From: Patescibacteria group bacterium | GTDB taxonomy: Bacteria; Patescibacteriota; Minisyncoccia; UBA6257; HR35 | DNA length: 44,090 bases | Reading direction: 5' to 3' | NCBI GenBank assembly: GCA_030549895.1 | Contig: JAUQQM010000001.1 | Location: 1 to 44,090 of the forward strand | Shown: piece after piece, positions 31,446 through 38,881 of the stretch | Numbering within the stretch: the first letter of the stretch is position 1 | How the letters are laid out: each line of letters begins with the position of its first letter | Position numbers and translations under genes: made by a program | The notes under the pieces: generated by a model | What the model saw: the letters and a program-made list of their open reading frames with translations, nothing else | Databases searched by the model: none | Told to the model about the DNA's origin: nothing

Positions 31446-32589
31446 TTTTTGTTCTATAAAGTTTCCAACTAGTTTTATCTATAAAATAAAACCAACCCTG
31501 ATAGACTTGAGGGTAAATTATGTCGTAACTTTCGTCAAGTTTGTAAATTTTATAATTTCTCTCTTTAAGATTATAGACAAAAATTTCATTACTTAAAGAT
31601 TTTTTTTCAAATGAATACCATTCATCAGGACTAACTTCAGAAGAGGCACAAACAAATGTAGTGTAGTTTGTACATTTTTCTAATATACTTACTTCTGGAA
31701 GATAACTAATGGGTTTTCCACTTCTATCTATAACTTTTGTGTTTGGACCTTCATAATAAGTACTTAGAAGAATTTGAGAGCTTGTAGCAAGAGCAAAAAC
31801 CCCAGTTGACTCATCACTAATTACCCTCATTCTTCCGTCTTTTAAGTTTAAAACCCATAGATAACTTGAAACATTTGCTGAAGGAAGCTCAAAAATTAGA
31901 ACTTCATTATCTGAAAATGGTTTTATTAATATCTCTTCAAAAGCTACATCCTTTAATTTTCTTAAAGATCTACCTTTAAAATCAAAAATACCAATATAAT
32001 TTACAGAATTTTTATAATGAGCGACAAAACTGTCTTTATAAAATGAAATTTCTTTTATCTCTTCTGGTAAGTTATAAACAGAATCATTCAAATAGTCCAG
32101 AACCACAAAATAATTTTTACCTTCATTGTAAACCTTAAAAACAAAAATATTGTCATTTGGTCCCCAATAAATTTGAGTTACCTTTTCATTCTTATAAATG
32201 GGAATTATTAAATCATTATTAAAATCATAGTACTTCAATGTTTTATCTTCAAGATCATAAAAATAGAGCTTATCTTTAAAAATTTTAAAATCTAAAACTG
32301 GGTTTTTCAAAAAAAGTTGAGTTAATTTTTCTTCCTTTTTTTCTTCTTTTTTCTCTTCTTTAACTTCTGGTTTTTCTTCTTTAACTTCTGGTTTTTCTAT
32401 TTCTTCTGGTTTAGTGGGTGTTGTTATTATTTGTGGTGGTAGTGTTGGCCCAAGTTCAGGAGTTACTTTTTCTCTTATTTCTGGAACTTTTGTTTCTCTT
32501 AAAAAATGATAAAAAAGATATCCTATACCAATAACAACTACAATAAACAAAGCTACTATTGAAATTGTGATCCAATCTATTTTCTTCAT
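31435..32589 (-). CDS. Membrane-anchored beta-propeller-like hypothetical protein
   Basis: 384 aa. One membrane helix (about 7-30), a Pro/Glu/Lys linker with tandem KPEVKEE repeats (about 60-90), then about 290 residues of short beta strands with recurring YFYD, FVFKVY, YLWVL and IFVYNL phrases spaced by about 40-50, which suggests a six- to seven-blade propeller. No enzyme motif. Last gene of the T4SS-associated unit that starts at 34843, 3 nt after the pilin-peptidase gene. It is probably outside the cell or in the envelope, and may bind a partner. Function unknown. Confidence 0.8.
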   Translation of the reverse strand: MKKIDWITISIVALFIVVVIGIGYLFYHFLRETKVPEIREKVTPELGPTLPPQIITTPTKPEEIEKPEVKEEKPEVKEEKKEEKKEEKLTQLFLKNPVLDFKIFKDKLYFYDLEDKTLKYYDFNNDLIIPIYKNEKVTQIYWGPNDNIFVFKVYNEGKNYFVVLDYLNDSVYNLPEEIKEISFYKDSFVAHYKNSVNYIGIFDFKGRSLRKLKDVAFEEILIKPFSDNEVLIFELPSANVSSYLWVLNLKDGRMRVISDESTGVFALATSSQILLSTYYEGPNTKVIDRSGKPISYLPEVSILEKCTNYTTFVCASSEVSPDEWYSFEKKSLSNEIFVYNLKERNYKIYKLDESYDIIYPQVYQGWFYFIDKTSWKLYRTKINQ

Positions 32590-32592
32590 TTA

Positions 32593-34251
32593 TTATTTTA
32601 CTTCAATATGAAGTGGATGACCAACTACATGTTCGTAACCAGCAAATTTTATTTTACCTCTGTCACTTCCAGATATACCCCATCCCATTGAGCTAGAGGC
32701 AATGAATTTTATTAAACTTTTAAATGGTTCTTCACATCCATTCTCAAATTCATTTATATCTATATTTGGGCGTTGACTAGGATAATGAGGGTTATGACGT
32801 TGGAAGAGATACTCTCCGTCTAATGGTCTATCTATTTCGAATGCCTGCCAACCGAGAAGTGTTAAACATTTTCCTAGGGGATCATTAGGATTAGCTTTAT
32901 TAAATTCAAAAGCTATAACATCAATATTATTTTGAGCTGAAAGTCCTTGAACAAATTTTGCTAAGGATTGTATTTCGCAATCATCATTATCTACAGCGTC
33001 TTTATAGCTTATATCAATAGCTTTCCCATTGTAATGTTTATGATCAATATGCTTAGCTGATGGTGGCCAAGCTTCAGTAATTGTAAGTTTAACATTACAG
33101 CTATTAGCTAAATAATCTGTCCACTTAACAGCTTCTTTTATGCTCTGGGCAAGGGATAAGTCAATTAAAACTGCCTCTGGGTTATCATCTTCGCCTGTAA
33201 ATAGTCTTAAAGGGCCACCAGAACAGTAGGATATTGTATCTATCGTTGTTGGATTATATTTACCTAAGTACCTTAAAAAATTCTTCTTTTTAAACTTAAC
33301 CGCAGAAAATGCATTATTGTTTATCATATTTATTAAATCTTTTACATAAGTCATTGATGCTGACGAGGGGTTAAAATTAATATTGAATTTTATAAAAAAC
33401 TCATCTATATTACCTTTGTTTTTTAAGTCATTCATAAAGTCATTAAAATTTTTAAAGTTTGTTGCATCATAAGTAAAAGCAAATTCAAGATCTTTTAACA
33501 AATCTTCTCCTTTATTTTTAATCAACCTATTAAGAGTATTATTAAATTCTTCCTTTTGTTGTTGTAAAATAGGCTGATTTAAATAGTCTAAAACACTATG
33601 AAGTCTTCTAATTCTCTCACTAACTTTGGTAGGATCCATACAATAGACATCATATCTATCTTTTAAAATAAAATAAAGATCTGAGCTGCTCATATTATAA
33701 AATCTTGAAGCTATATAACCCGTAACAGCTAATTTAGCGGCTTGTTCATCTTTTAGAGAAGTAATAGGAATAAAAGTTGTATCAATTTTAGCTCTCCAGT
33801 TAGTTGTAGTTTCACTCGCTAAAAATATAAAACCAACTAAATTACCTTCTAAGCTTGGAATTCCCGCATCATATGGAATAACATAAGAGGTAGTTAATTT
33901 TGAAATTTTCTTTAAAACAAGTTTTGGAGTTTTTATTCCAGGATCAATTTGGTTAATTATAAAGTCAATAGAAAGTAAAATTACAAGACCTACTAAAGTC
34001 ATTACAAGTCTTCTTTGGGCTTTTTTGACAGCTGTTGGTTGAGCACCACCAAAACCAGAAAAGATATACATTGCGCCAGCAACAATAATTGAAATTATGG
34101 CTGCTACAATTCCAAGGCCAAATAAAAATTTATAAAGATTAGCTAACAAACTAAGATCAGCAGTTTGACCAGCTGGCGCACCTGGAAAACCAAATTGAGG
34201 TGTAAAAACTTCTTGAGCTAAAACTTCAATCATATTAGAAATTTTTTTCAA
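32593..34251 (-). CDS. T4SS-type pilin N-terminus fused to peptidase M15-like domain
   Basis: 552 aa. The first about 110 residues resemble CPR T4SS pilins (PF18895-like): two hydrophobic helices (LFGLGIVAAIISIIVAGAMY, LVMTLVGLVILLSIDFI) joined by a KKAQRR loop. The middle (about 110-365) is unknown. The C-terminal part resembles M15/VanX-like peptidases: HYNGKAIDIS (H-x6-D), a Cys-rich insert, and HPLHIEV near the end as the second metal pair. Inference: a membrane-anchored peptidoglycan peptidase that may open the wall for the secretion apparatus. The start could be ATG 34233 (residue 7); 34251 overlaps the upstream gene by 17 nt. No paralogous plain pilin is in the window. Confidence 0.75.
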   Translation of the reverse strand: MKKISNMIEVLAQEVFTPQFGFPGAPAGQTADLSLLANLYKFLFGLGIVAAIISIIVAGAMYIFSGFGGAQPTAVKKAQRRLVMTLVGLVILLSIDFIINQIDPGIKTPKLVLKKISKLTTSYVIPYDAGIPSLEGNLVGFIFLASETTTNWRAKIDTTFIPITSLKDEQAAKLAVTGYIASRFYNMSSSDLYFILKDRYDVYCMDPTKVSERIRRLHSVLDYLNQPILQQQKEEFNNTLNRLIKNKGEDLLKDLEFAFTYDATNFKNFNDFMNDLKNKGNIDEFFIKFNINFNPSSASMTYVKDLINMINNNAFSAVKFKKKNFLRYLGKYNPTTIDTISYCSGGPLRLFTGEDDNPEAVLIDLSLAQSIKEAVKWTDYLANSCNVKLTITEAWPPSAKHIDHKHYNGKAIDISYKDAVDNDDCEIQSLAKFVQGLSAQNNIDVIAFEFNKANPNDPLGKCLTLLGWQAFEIDRPLDGEYLFQRHNPHYPSQRPNIDINEFENGCEEPFKSLIKFIASSSMGWGISGSDRGKIKFAGYEHVVGHPLHIEVK

Positions 34252-34843
34252 AACTTTCTAAGGGAAATTCTGGATTTATAACTTTTAATTTAACTCCAGA
34301 AAGATCGCCTGAAAAACTTAAATCAGAACTTAAAACTCGAGCGTCTTTTTCCCAAGAAACATTTAAAGACTTTGTATGAAAATAAAATGGAACAATTTTA
34401 AATTTGCCATTCTTTAGTTCAATTACTTTTGGTGGTTCAGTATCTTGGAAAATAAAAACTTTTGGTTTTGCCAAGTTAAAGCTCCAACTTTTCTCATAGA
34501 ATCCATAAGAGGTAGGAATTTTAGCCACAATCTTGAAACTTTCAAAATTAAACGGTAGCATTATTTTTATCTTACTTCTTTGACTATAAGAAGGGAAAAC
34601 ATAGTCTAAAAATTTTGGTTCAAGAGAAACATATATTTGAGAATTTTTTGGTGTAAGTATTTGGCCACCATCAAATATTTCCCAATCAAAATTAAGATTA
34701 AGAGTTGAATAGTTAGCTGGAAGAATTTTATATGAAGAAAACCATTTTGGTTTTATCTCATCAACTGACCAAGAAAGATGAAGCCAACTCTGCGCAAAAA
34801 CTAAAGTTGGGAGAAAAATAATTGCAACCAAGAATTTCTTCAT
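34235..34843 (-). CDS. Secreted hypothetical protein
   Basis: 202 aa. Signal peptide MKKFLVAIIFLPTLVFAQSW, cleavage near FAQ. The mature part is predicted beta-rich (alternating hydrophobic strands, WHL, WEIFD, WSFNLA), possibly an Ig-like or lipocalin-like fold. No Cys. The first gene of the third T4SS unit, with TAAAAT 6 nt before its ATG. Overlaps the next gene by 17 nt. Function unknown; the location suggests an envelope component. Confidence 0.75.
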   Translation of the reverse strand: MKKFLVAIIFLPTLVFAQSWLHLSWSVDEIKPKWFSSYKILPANYSTLNLNFDWEIFDGGQILTPKNSQIYVSLEPKFLDYVFPSYSQRSKIKIMLPFNFESFKIVAKIPTSYGFYEKSWSFNLAKPKVFIFQDTEPPKVIELKNGKFKIVPFYFHTKSLNVSWEKDARVLSSDLSFSGDLSGVKLKVINPEFPLESFEKNF

Positions 34844-34849
34844 AATTTA

Positions 34850-34855
34850 ATTTTA
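34850..34855 (-). promoter_or_regulatory. -10 element of the 34843 unit, leaderless spacing
   Basis: The minus strand reads TGGTTTAAAAT: TAAAAT, 6 nt, ATG. The TG is displaced, so it is not a classic extended -10. Confidence 0.4.
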
Positions 34856-34882
34856 AACCAAAATTTTTAAAATTACAAATTA

Positions 34883-35401
34883 TTATTTCTTGTTTATTAA
34901 ACTCAAAACTTTAGAAGCTGCTTGCGCTCCTTTTGTCTGAGGTAGAATCATAGAAATTCTCCCAAGAAGACTCATTAATTTTTCTATTACACCAAACTCA
35001 AATAACATAACAACTATTAAAGATAAAGTTCTAAATGGTAGAAAGTCACCAAAAAATGAAAAAATAAAGCCTAGGTTTTCTGGTACAACTCCACCAAAAA
35101 AGTGAATAAAAACGCTCCTATATTTTTTAAGACCCTTAAATGCTCTTTTTATCATTGAATATTCTTGAAAAGATTCGTTTTTTTCTTCATCAAAAAAGGT
35201 ACTTAAAAGAAGAAAAAAAGAAATAGTAATGTCGCAAAGTTTAGTAATGATTCCACCTACAAAACCGACAATAAAACCAATAAATACTATAGAAAGTCCA
35301 GACTTTATAATGAGAAGAACTAGATCTAATAAATCAACGAATACAGCAATAATAAAAGCAAGGAAAATTAAAATATATTTAATCAATTTTATTGTGTTCA
35401 T
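34883..35401 (-). CDS. Polytopic membrane protein of the T4SS-like locus
   Basis: 172 aa, four hydrophobic segments (about 8-30, 33-56, 105-118, 122-146), with a basic loop between the second and third (MIKRAFKGLKKYR). No known motif. Its start overlaps virB4 by 23 nt, so it is translated with it. Position and topology are compatible with an inner-membrane accessory of the secretion channel. Name not assigned. Confidence 0.75.
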   Translation of the reverse strand: MNTIKLIKYILIFLAFIIAVFVDLLDLVLLIIKSGLSIVFIGFIVGFVGGIITKLCDITISFFLLLSTFFDEEKNESFQEYSMIKRAFKGLKKYRSVFIHFFGGVVPENLGFIFSFFGDFLPFRTLSLIVVMLFEFGVIEKLMSLLGRISMILPQTKGAQAASKVLSLINKK

Positions 35402-37226
35402 CTTCTTTTTGAAGTTTTTTTCTTATTTCCTCTTCTCTTTTAAGAGCAAAAAGTTGTTCAGGAGAAGTTGTAATAATTTTGTCCTCAGTAAATGAAGCAA
35501 CTATTTTTATTGGAACATGCTTTAAGCCAGCAAAAAATATTCCTTCACCTATTCGAGCATTAACAAGAATATCTTTTTCAGCATCAGTTAATTTGAAAAC
35601 TTCTTGAAGAAGAGGGGCGGCTACAGGAGATTGTTTTAAAAGAAGGGCTAAAGCTGAATTTGTGATAATCGGTCTTCCGAAAGGAGAATTTAAAAAATCT
35701 TCAACATCTTGAGTAATAGTTGTAACTCCTAAATACCATTTTCTTCCTCTTTTTACAACATCTAAAAGAAAACTACCTCCTTGTTCATTTTTAATAAGCC
35801 ACCATGCCTCATCTATCACCAGAATTCTTTTCCTCAACTCTTTTCTTATGCTATTTACCACATAATTAATTATTATGTACATCGCAATAGGTCTTAAATT
35901 TTCTTGAAGATCTCTTATGCCAAAAACTATAAAGTTAGAATCAAGTTTTATATTTGTTGGTTGGTTAATAAATCCTGAAAAATTACCTCGAGTATAAGGA
36001 TAAAGTTTGTCAGCAATTTTCTCACCGCCTTCTATTGATCTTAAAACAATTTCAAAATCATTAAGAGTTGGATAAACTCTTATATCCTCGTATTTTGTTT
36101 GGGGAGTAATATTAAATGAAGCATAAGTTGCTGTTATTGCTTGATCTAAAATCGTAAGTTCTTCTGGGCTAATTTCTTCTAAGATTAATTTAAAAAGACC
36201 TAAAAGATAAGCTGCTTTTTCTTTTAAAACATCTAAGAATGTTTCATCCTCTCTTGGTGGTGGTAAATCAAAGGGGTTAATATGATATTGAGATCCTAAA
36301 GAAATTGGAATAAATGTTCCACCAAGATGATCGCAAAGTCTTTTATATTCATTTTCAGGATCAACAACAATAACATCAGTCCCTATCATTAAAGATCTTA
36401 TTATTTCTAATTTAACAGCATAAGATTTACCCGAACCAGATCTAGCAAAAATTGTCATATGAGCATTCTCCAAAGAGAATCTATCAAAAATTACAAATCC
36501 ATTTGTAAATTGATTTATCCCATAAAAAATTCCTTTGTCACTCGTAAGATCTGAAGTAATAAAAGGAATGAAAGTAGAAAGAGGTGAAGTATTTAACTGA
36601 ACAGTGAAATTAATTTTGTCTTTATTAAGAGGAAGATTTGTCTCAAATCCTTGGAGATGTTGAAAAATTATTTTCTTTGGTAAAATTAAACTTCCTTCCA
36701 AGATTTTAAGAAGTTCATTTTCTACTTGAATTAAGCTATCAAGGTTTTTATTTAAAATTGTTATATAAACTCCAACTTCAAACATTTTTTCTTGGCCCTG
36801 AGTAAGAAGATCTCTCAATTCTTCAATATCTTGATGAGCTGTCTCTAGTTCTGGAGATCTTACCATGCCTTTTTCTTCTCTTTCAATAATCTCTGCCTCT
36901 ATTCTTGCAATCTTTTTCTGAAGAACTTTCAAAAATTCGCTAGTTTCAATAGGTTTTACATAAATAGAAAGATTAAGAGGAGAATGAATATTTATAATTC
37001 GAGCTAGCCAACCAGCAAAAAGATATCTTGAATAAGAAGAAATAATTATTGTCTTTAAATAAAAATCGCCTATCTGAATATATGTTGGTTCTTGCCTAAA
37101 ATATTGAGGAGCTAAAATATCTTTAATATCAGAAAGACTAATCACTTGGCCAGTTTCGAGTTCAATTTTTTTTGGCTCTTTTTTCTTTAAAAATGGTAAA
37201 TTAAAATCAAATGGTAAGTTAATCAT
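35379..37226 (-). CDS. virB4: VirB4-family type IV secretion ATPase
   Basis: 615 aa. N-terminal about 200 residues are beta/alpha without motif (membrane-proximal). The RecA-like motor follows: Walker A FARSGSGKSYAVK (about 262), VVDPENEYKRL (Asp-Glu typical of TraC/VirB4), Walker B RILVIDEAWWLIKN (about 470) and FQ/TITQDVEDF. It powers substrate transport or pilus assembly. GAAGGT lies 8 nt before the ATG, one of very few Shine-Dalgarno motifs here. Its ATG overlaps the TraC-like gene (ATGA). Confidence 0.94.
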   Translation of the reverse strand: MINLPFDFNLPFLKKKEPKKIELETGQVISLSDIKDILAPQYFRQEPTYIQIGDFYLKTIIISSYSRYLFAGWLARIINIHSPLNLSIYVKPIETSEFLKVLQKKIARIEAEIIEREEKGMVRSPELETAHQDIEELRDLLTQGQEKMFEVGVYITILNKNLDSLIQVENELLKILEGSLILPKKIIFQHLQGFETNLPLNKDKINFTVQLNTSPLSTFIPFITSDLTSDKGIFYGINQFTNGFVIFDRFSLENAHMTIFARSGSGKSYAVKLEIIRSLMIGTDVIVVDPENEYKRLCDHLGGTFIPISLGSQYHINPFDLPPPREDETFLDVLKEKAAYLLGLFKLILEEISPEELTILDQAITATYASFNITPQTKYEDIRVYPTLNDFEIVLRSIEGGEKIADKLYPYTRGNFSGFINQPTNIKLDSNFIVFGIRDLQENLRPIAMYIIINYVVNSIRKELRKRILVIDEAWWLIKNEQGGSFLLDVVKRGRKWYLGVTTITQDVEDFLNSPFGRPIITNSALALLLKQSPVAAPLLQEVFKLTDAEKDILVNARIGEGIFFAGLKHVPIKIVASFTEDKIITTSPEQLFALKREEEIRKKLQKEDEHNKID

Positions 37227-37810
37227 GTTTTACCTTCAATAAGTTTCATTAAATTTTTAATTGAATCTATTTTATTGACATAGAACTCATTTGGATTGTA
37301 ACAATTGTAAATAAAATTTAAAAGTTCATCACCCTCTAAAATTGTCGGATTACCTCCCATTGAAGATAAAAACCTCAAAACTAAATCTGCTCTTTGAAAA
37401 AGGGTATCGAGAACTTCTTTTTCGCTTCTTAACTTTTCTTTCTGAACAGAAACTACTGCAAAAAACATCCTTTTCATTACAAGAGACTCCCCTGCTAAAC
37501 TTTCTATAAAACTTATATAATCCTCCAACTGTAACTCTAAGAGAGTATTTTTTTGTTTACCCTTAAAAGATAAAAGATAATTTATATAACTATCTAACTT
37601 AGCGTACCTTGTCATTACTAAAAATTGAAGAGGAAAATCTAAACTATTAAGAAAACTTTTAAACTGATCAATAATAACTGCTTTTGATTCTTCATCCATT
37701 AGAAAAAACTGAATTCCTTCGATAGAAATTATCAAGCAGTAAGTATCATCATCTAAAACAAAAAAACTGTTTTCTACTTTTTTTATTTTTACTAAATCTC
37801 TGGTGTTCAT
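37223..37810 (-). CDS. TraC/VirB4 N-terminal-like protein
   Basis: 195 aa. The LDDDTYCLIISIEGIQFFLM and FKSFLNSLDFPLQFLVMTRY patterns resemble the separate TraC-like domain found before VirB4 in CPR and Gram-positive conjugation loci (SLDFPLQ is the key phrase). It would be the N-terminal part of VirB4 as a separate subunit. No ATPase motifs. 4-nt overlaps (ATGA) with both the PrgI-like and virB4 genes give one coupled unit. Confidence 0.8.
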   Translation of the reverse strand: MNTRDLVKIKKVENSFFVLDDDTYCLIISIEGIQFFLMDEESKAVIIDQFKSFLNSLDFPLQFLVMTRYAKLDSYINYLLSFKGKQKNTLLELQLEDYISFIESLAGESLVMKRMFFAVVSVQKEKLRSEKEVLDTLFQRADLVLRFLSSMGGNPTILEGDELLNFIYNCYNPNEFYVNKIDSIKNLMKLIEGKT

Positions 37811-38232
37811 TTTCTTGGTAAAAATCTATAAGGATTAGTTGAAGGTATTTCCTTTTTTTGCTCAAATTTAGGTAATTCTTTCTTTTTTGGCTCCTTTTTT
37901 TCTTCCTTAAATTTTATTTCAGGAATTCTTATTTCTTTTTTAACTGTTTTTCTCACTGGTTGCCAGGTACCAGATCTCATAAATAAAATATTACTTAAAA
38001 CTTCTGGAAATATTTTATAAAATGGTTGATTATTTATTCTCACAAAGATAACAGCAGTAATTATGCCAAAAGTAAGAAAGCTAAAAACTAAAAAGAAAAA
38101 AAAATTAAAAAGCTGATAGTAGGCTATCGAAAGAAAAATGCCTATAGCATAAATAAAAAGTTGCTTAAAAGTAAAAAGTCCTAAAATCTTTCCTTCTTCT
38201 TTTAAAAATTGAGGTACTTTTTCTTGCTCCAT
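37807..38232 (-). CDS. PrgI-family (VirB3-like) T4SS membrane protein
   Basis: 141 aa. FLKEEGKILGLFTFKQLFIY then two membrane helices (about 23-62), then NNQPFYKIFPEVLSNILF and WQPVRKT: typical PrgI. A Lys/Glu-rich tail. It is a small inner-membrane T4SS component paired with VirB4. It starts 3 nt after the 206-aa gene. Confidence 0.88.
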   Translation of the reverse strand: MEQEKVPQFLKEEGKILGLFTFKQLFIYAIGIFLSIAYYQLFNFFFFLVFSFLTFGIITAVIFVRINNQPFYKIFPEVLSNILFMRSGTWQPVRKTVKKEIRIPEIKFKEEKKEPKKKELPKFEQKKEIPSTNPYRFLPRK

Positions 38233-38235
38233 AAT

Positions 38236-38856
38236 TTAAATATTTGCAAGATTCTTTTTATCCTCCTCTTTTTTTTCTTCAACAATTTCAATCTTTTGTG
38301 GCTCCTTTTTAACTTCTTCCTTAATCTTATCCCAGTCTATTTCTTTTGGAAAGGAAAATTCAACTTCATATTCTTTTTTAGGAGGAGTTTCTTCTTTTAG
38401 ATTTATTACAGGTTCAATTTTTTCTTCATGTTTTTCTTGAACTACTTCTTTTAATTTTTCTGTTAATTCTTCTAGTCCCTCAGAAATTTCTTCTTCTAAA
38501 AGTTTATCTTTATTTTCCCAAAGTTCCAAAACTTCATTATAAATAGGACCGAGAACTTCTTCCCAATATCTTTTAGAAAGAATTCTTGGAAGCTCTCCAG
38601 TTATAAAAAGATAGTTTTTAAAAAGATCTGTAAGCTCATCTATATTTGAGGGTTGTTTTAGTCCTGAAATTATAAGATCTGAAATATTTAAAAATTCAAT
38701 CATTCTTTCTTCATCCTTTTCAAAAAACTCTTGAGCTAATTTAATAGCTTTACTTTCAATAATCCCATTATTGATAAGTTCTTTAATTTTAAGCTCACTT
38801 TTCTTAGCCTCACTTAATATTCTTAAAGCTTTTTTTAGTTCTTCGTATGTTACCAT
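38236..38856 (-). CDS. Hypothetical cytoplasmic protein of the T4SS-like locus
   Basis: 206 aa, no membrane segment. N-terminal helical domain (YEELKKALRILSEAKKSEL, ELTDLFKNYL) followed by a very Glu/Lys-rich tail from about 120 (KEEKIEP, KKEDKKN). No family recognised. It opens the second T4SS unit. TGTTATAAT is 6 nt before its ATG, so it is predicted leaderless. It could be an adaptor to the ATPase. Confidence 0.7.
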   Translation of the reverse strand: MVTYEELKKALRILSEAKKSELKIKELINNGIIESKAIKLAQEFFEKDEERMIEFLNISDLIISGLKQPSNIDELTDLFKNYLFITGELPRILSKRYWEEVLGPIYNEVLELWENKDKLLEEEISEGLEELTEKLKEVVQEKHEEKIEPVINLKEETPPKKEYEVEFSFPKEIDWDKIKEEVKKEPQKIEIVEEKKEEDKKNLANI

Positions 38857-38862
38857 AAATTA

Positions 38863-38871
38863 ATTATAACA
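38863..38871 (-). promoter_or_regulatory. Extended -10 promoter of the second T4SS unit, leaderless spacing
   Basis: The minus strand reads TGTTATAAT, 6 nt, ATG. It separates the VirB6-like gene (ends 38882) from the PrgI-virB4 unit. Confidence 0.7.
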
Positions 38872-38881
38872 GTTTAATTAT

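Noticed and set aside
32330-32410. Short direct repeats as a possible CRISPR or minisatellite
   Set aside because: They encode tandem KPEVKEE in a linker and have no spacer structure. No CRISPR array was seen anywhere in the window.
38209-38400. Plus-strand Phe/Leu-rich open frame
   Set aside because: Complement of the Lys/Glu-rich tail of the 206-aa gene; poly-Phe is an antisense artefact of AAA/GAA codons.
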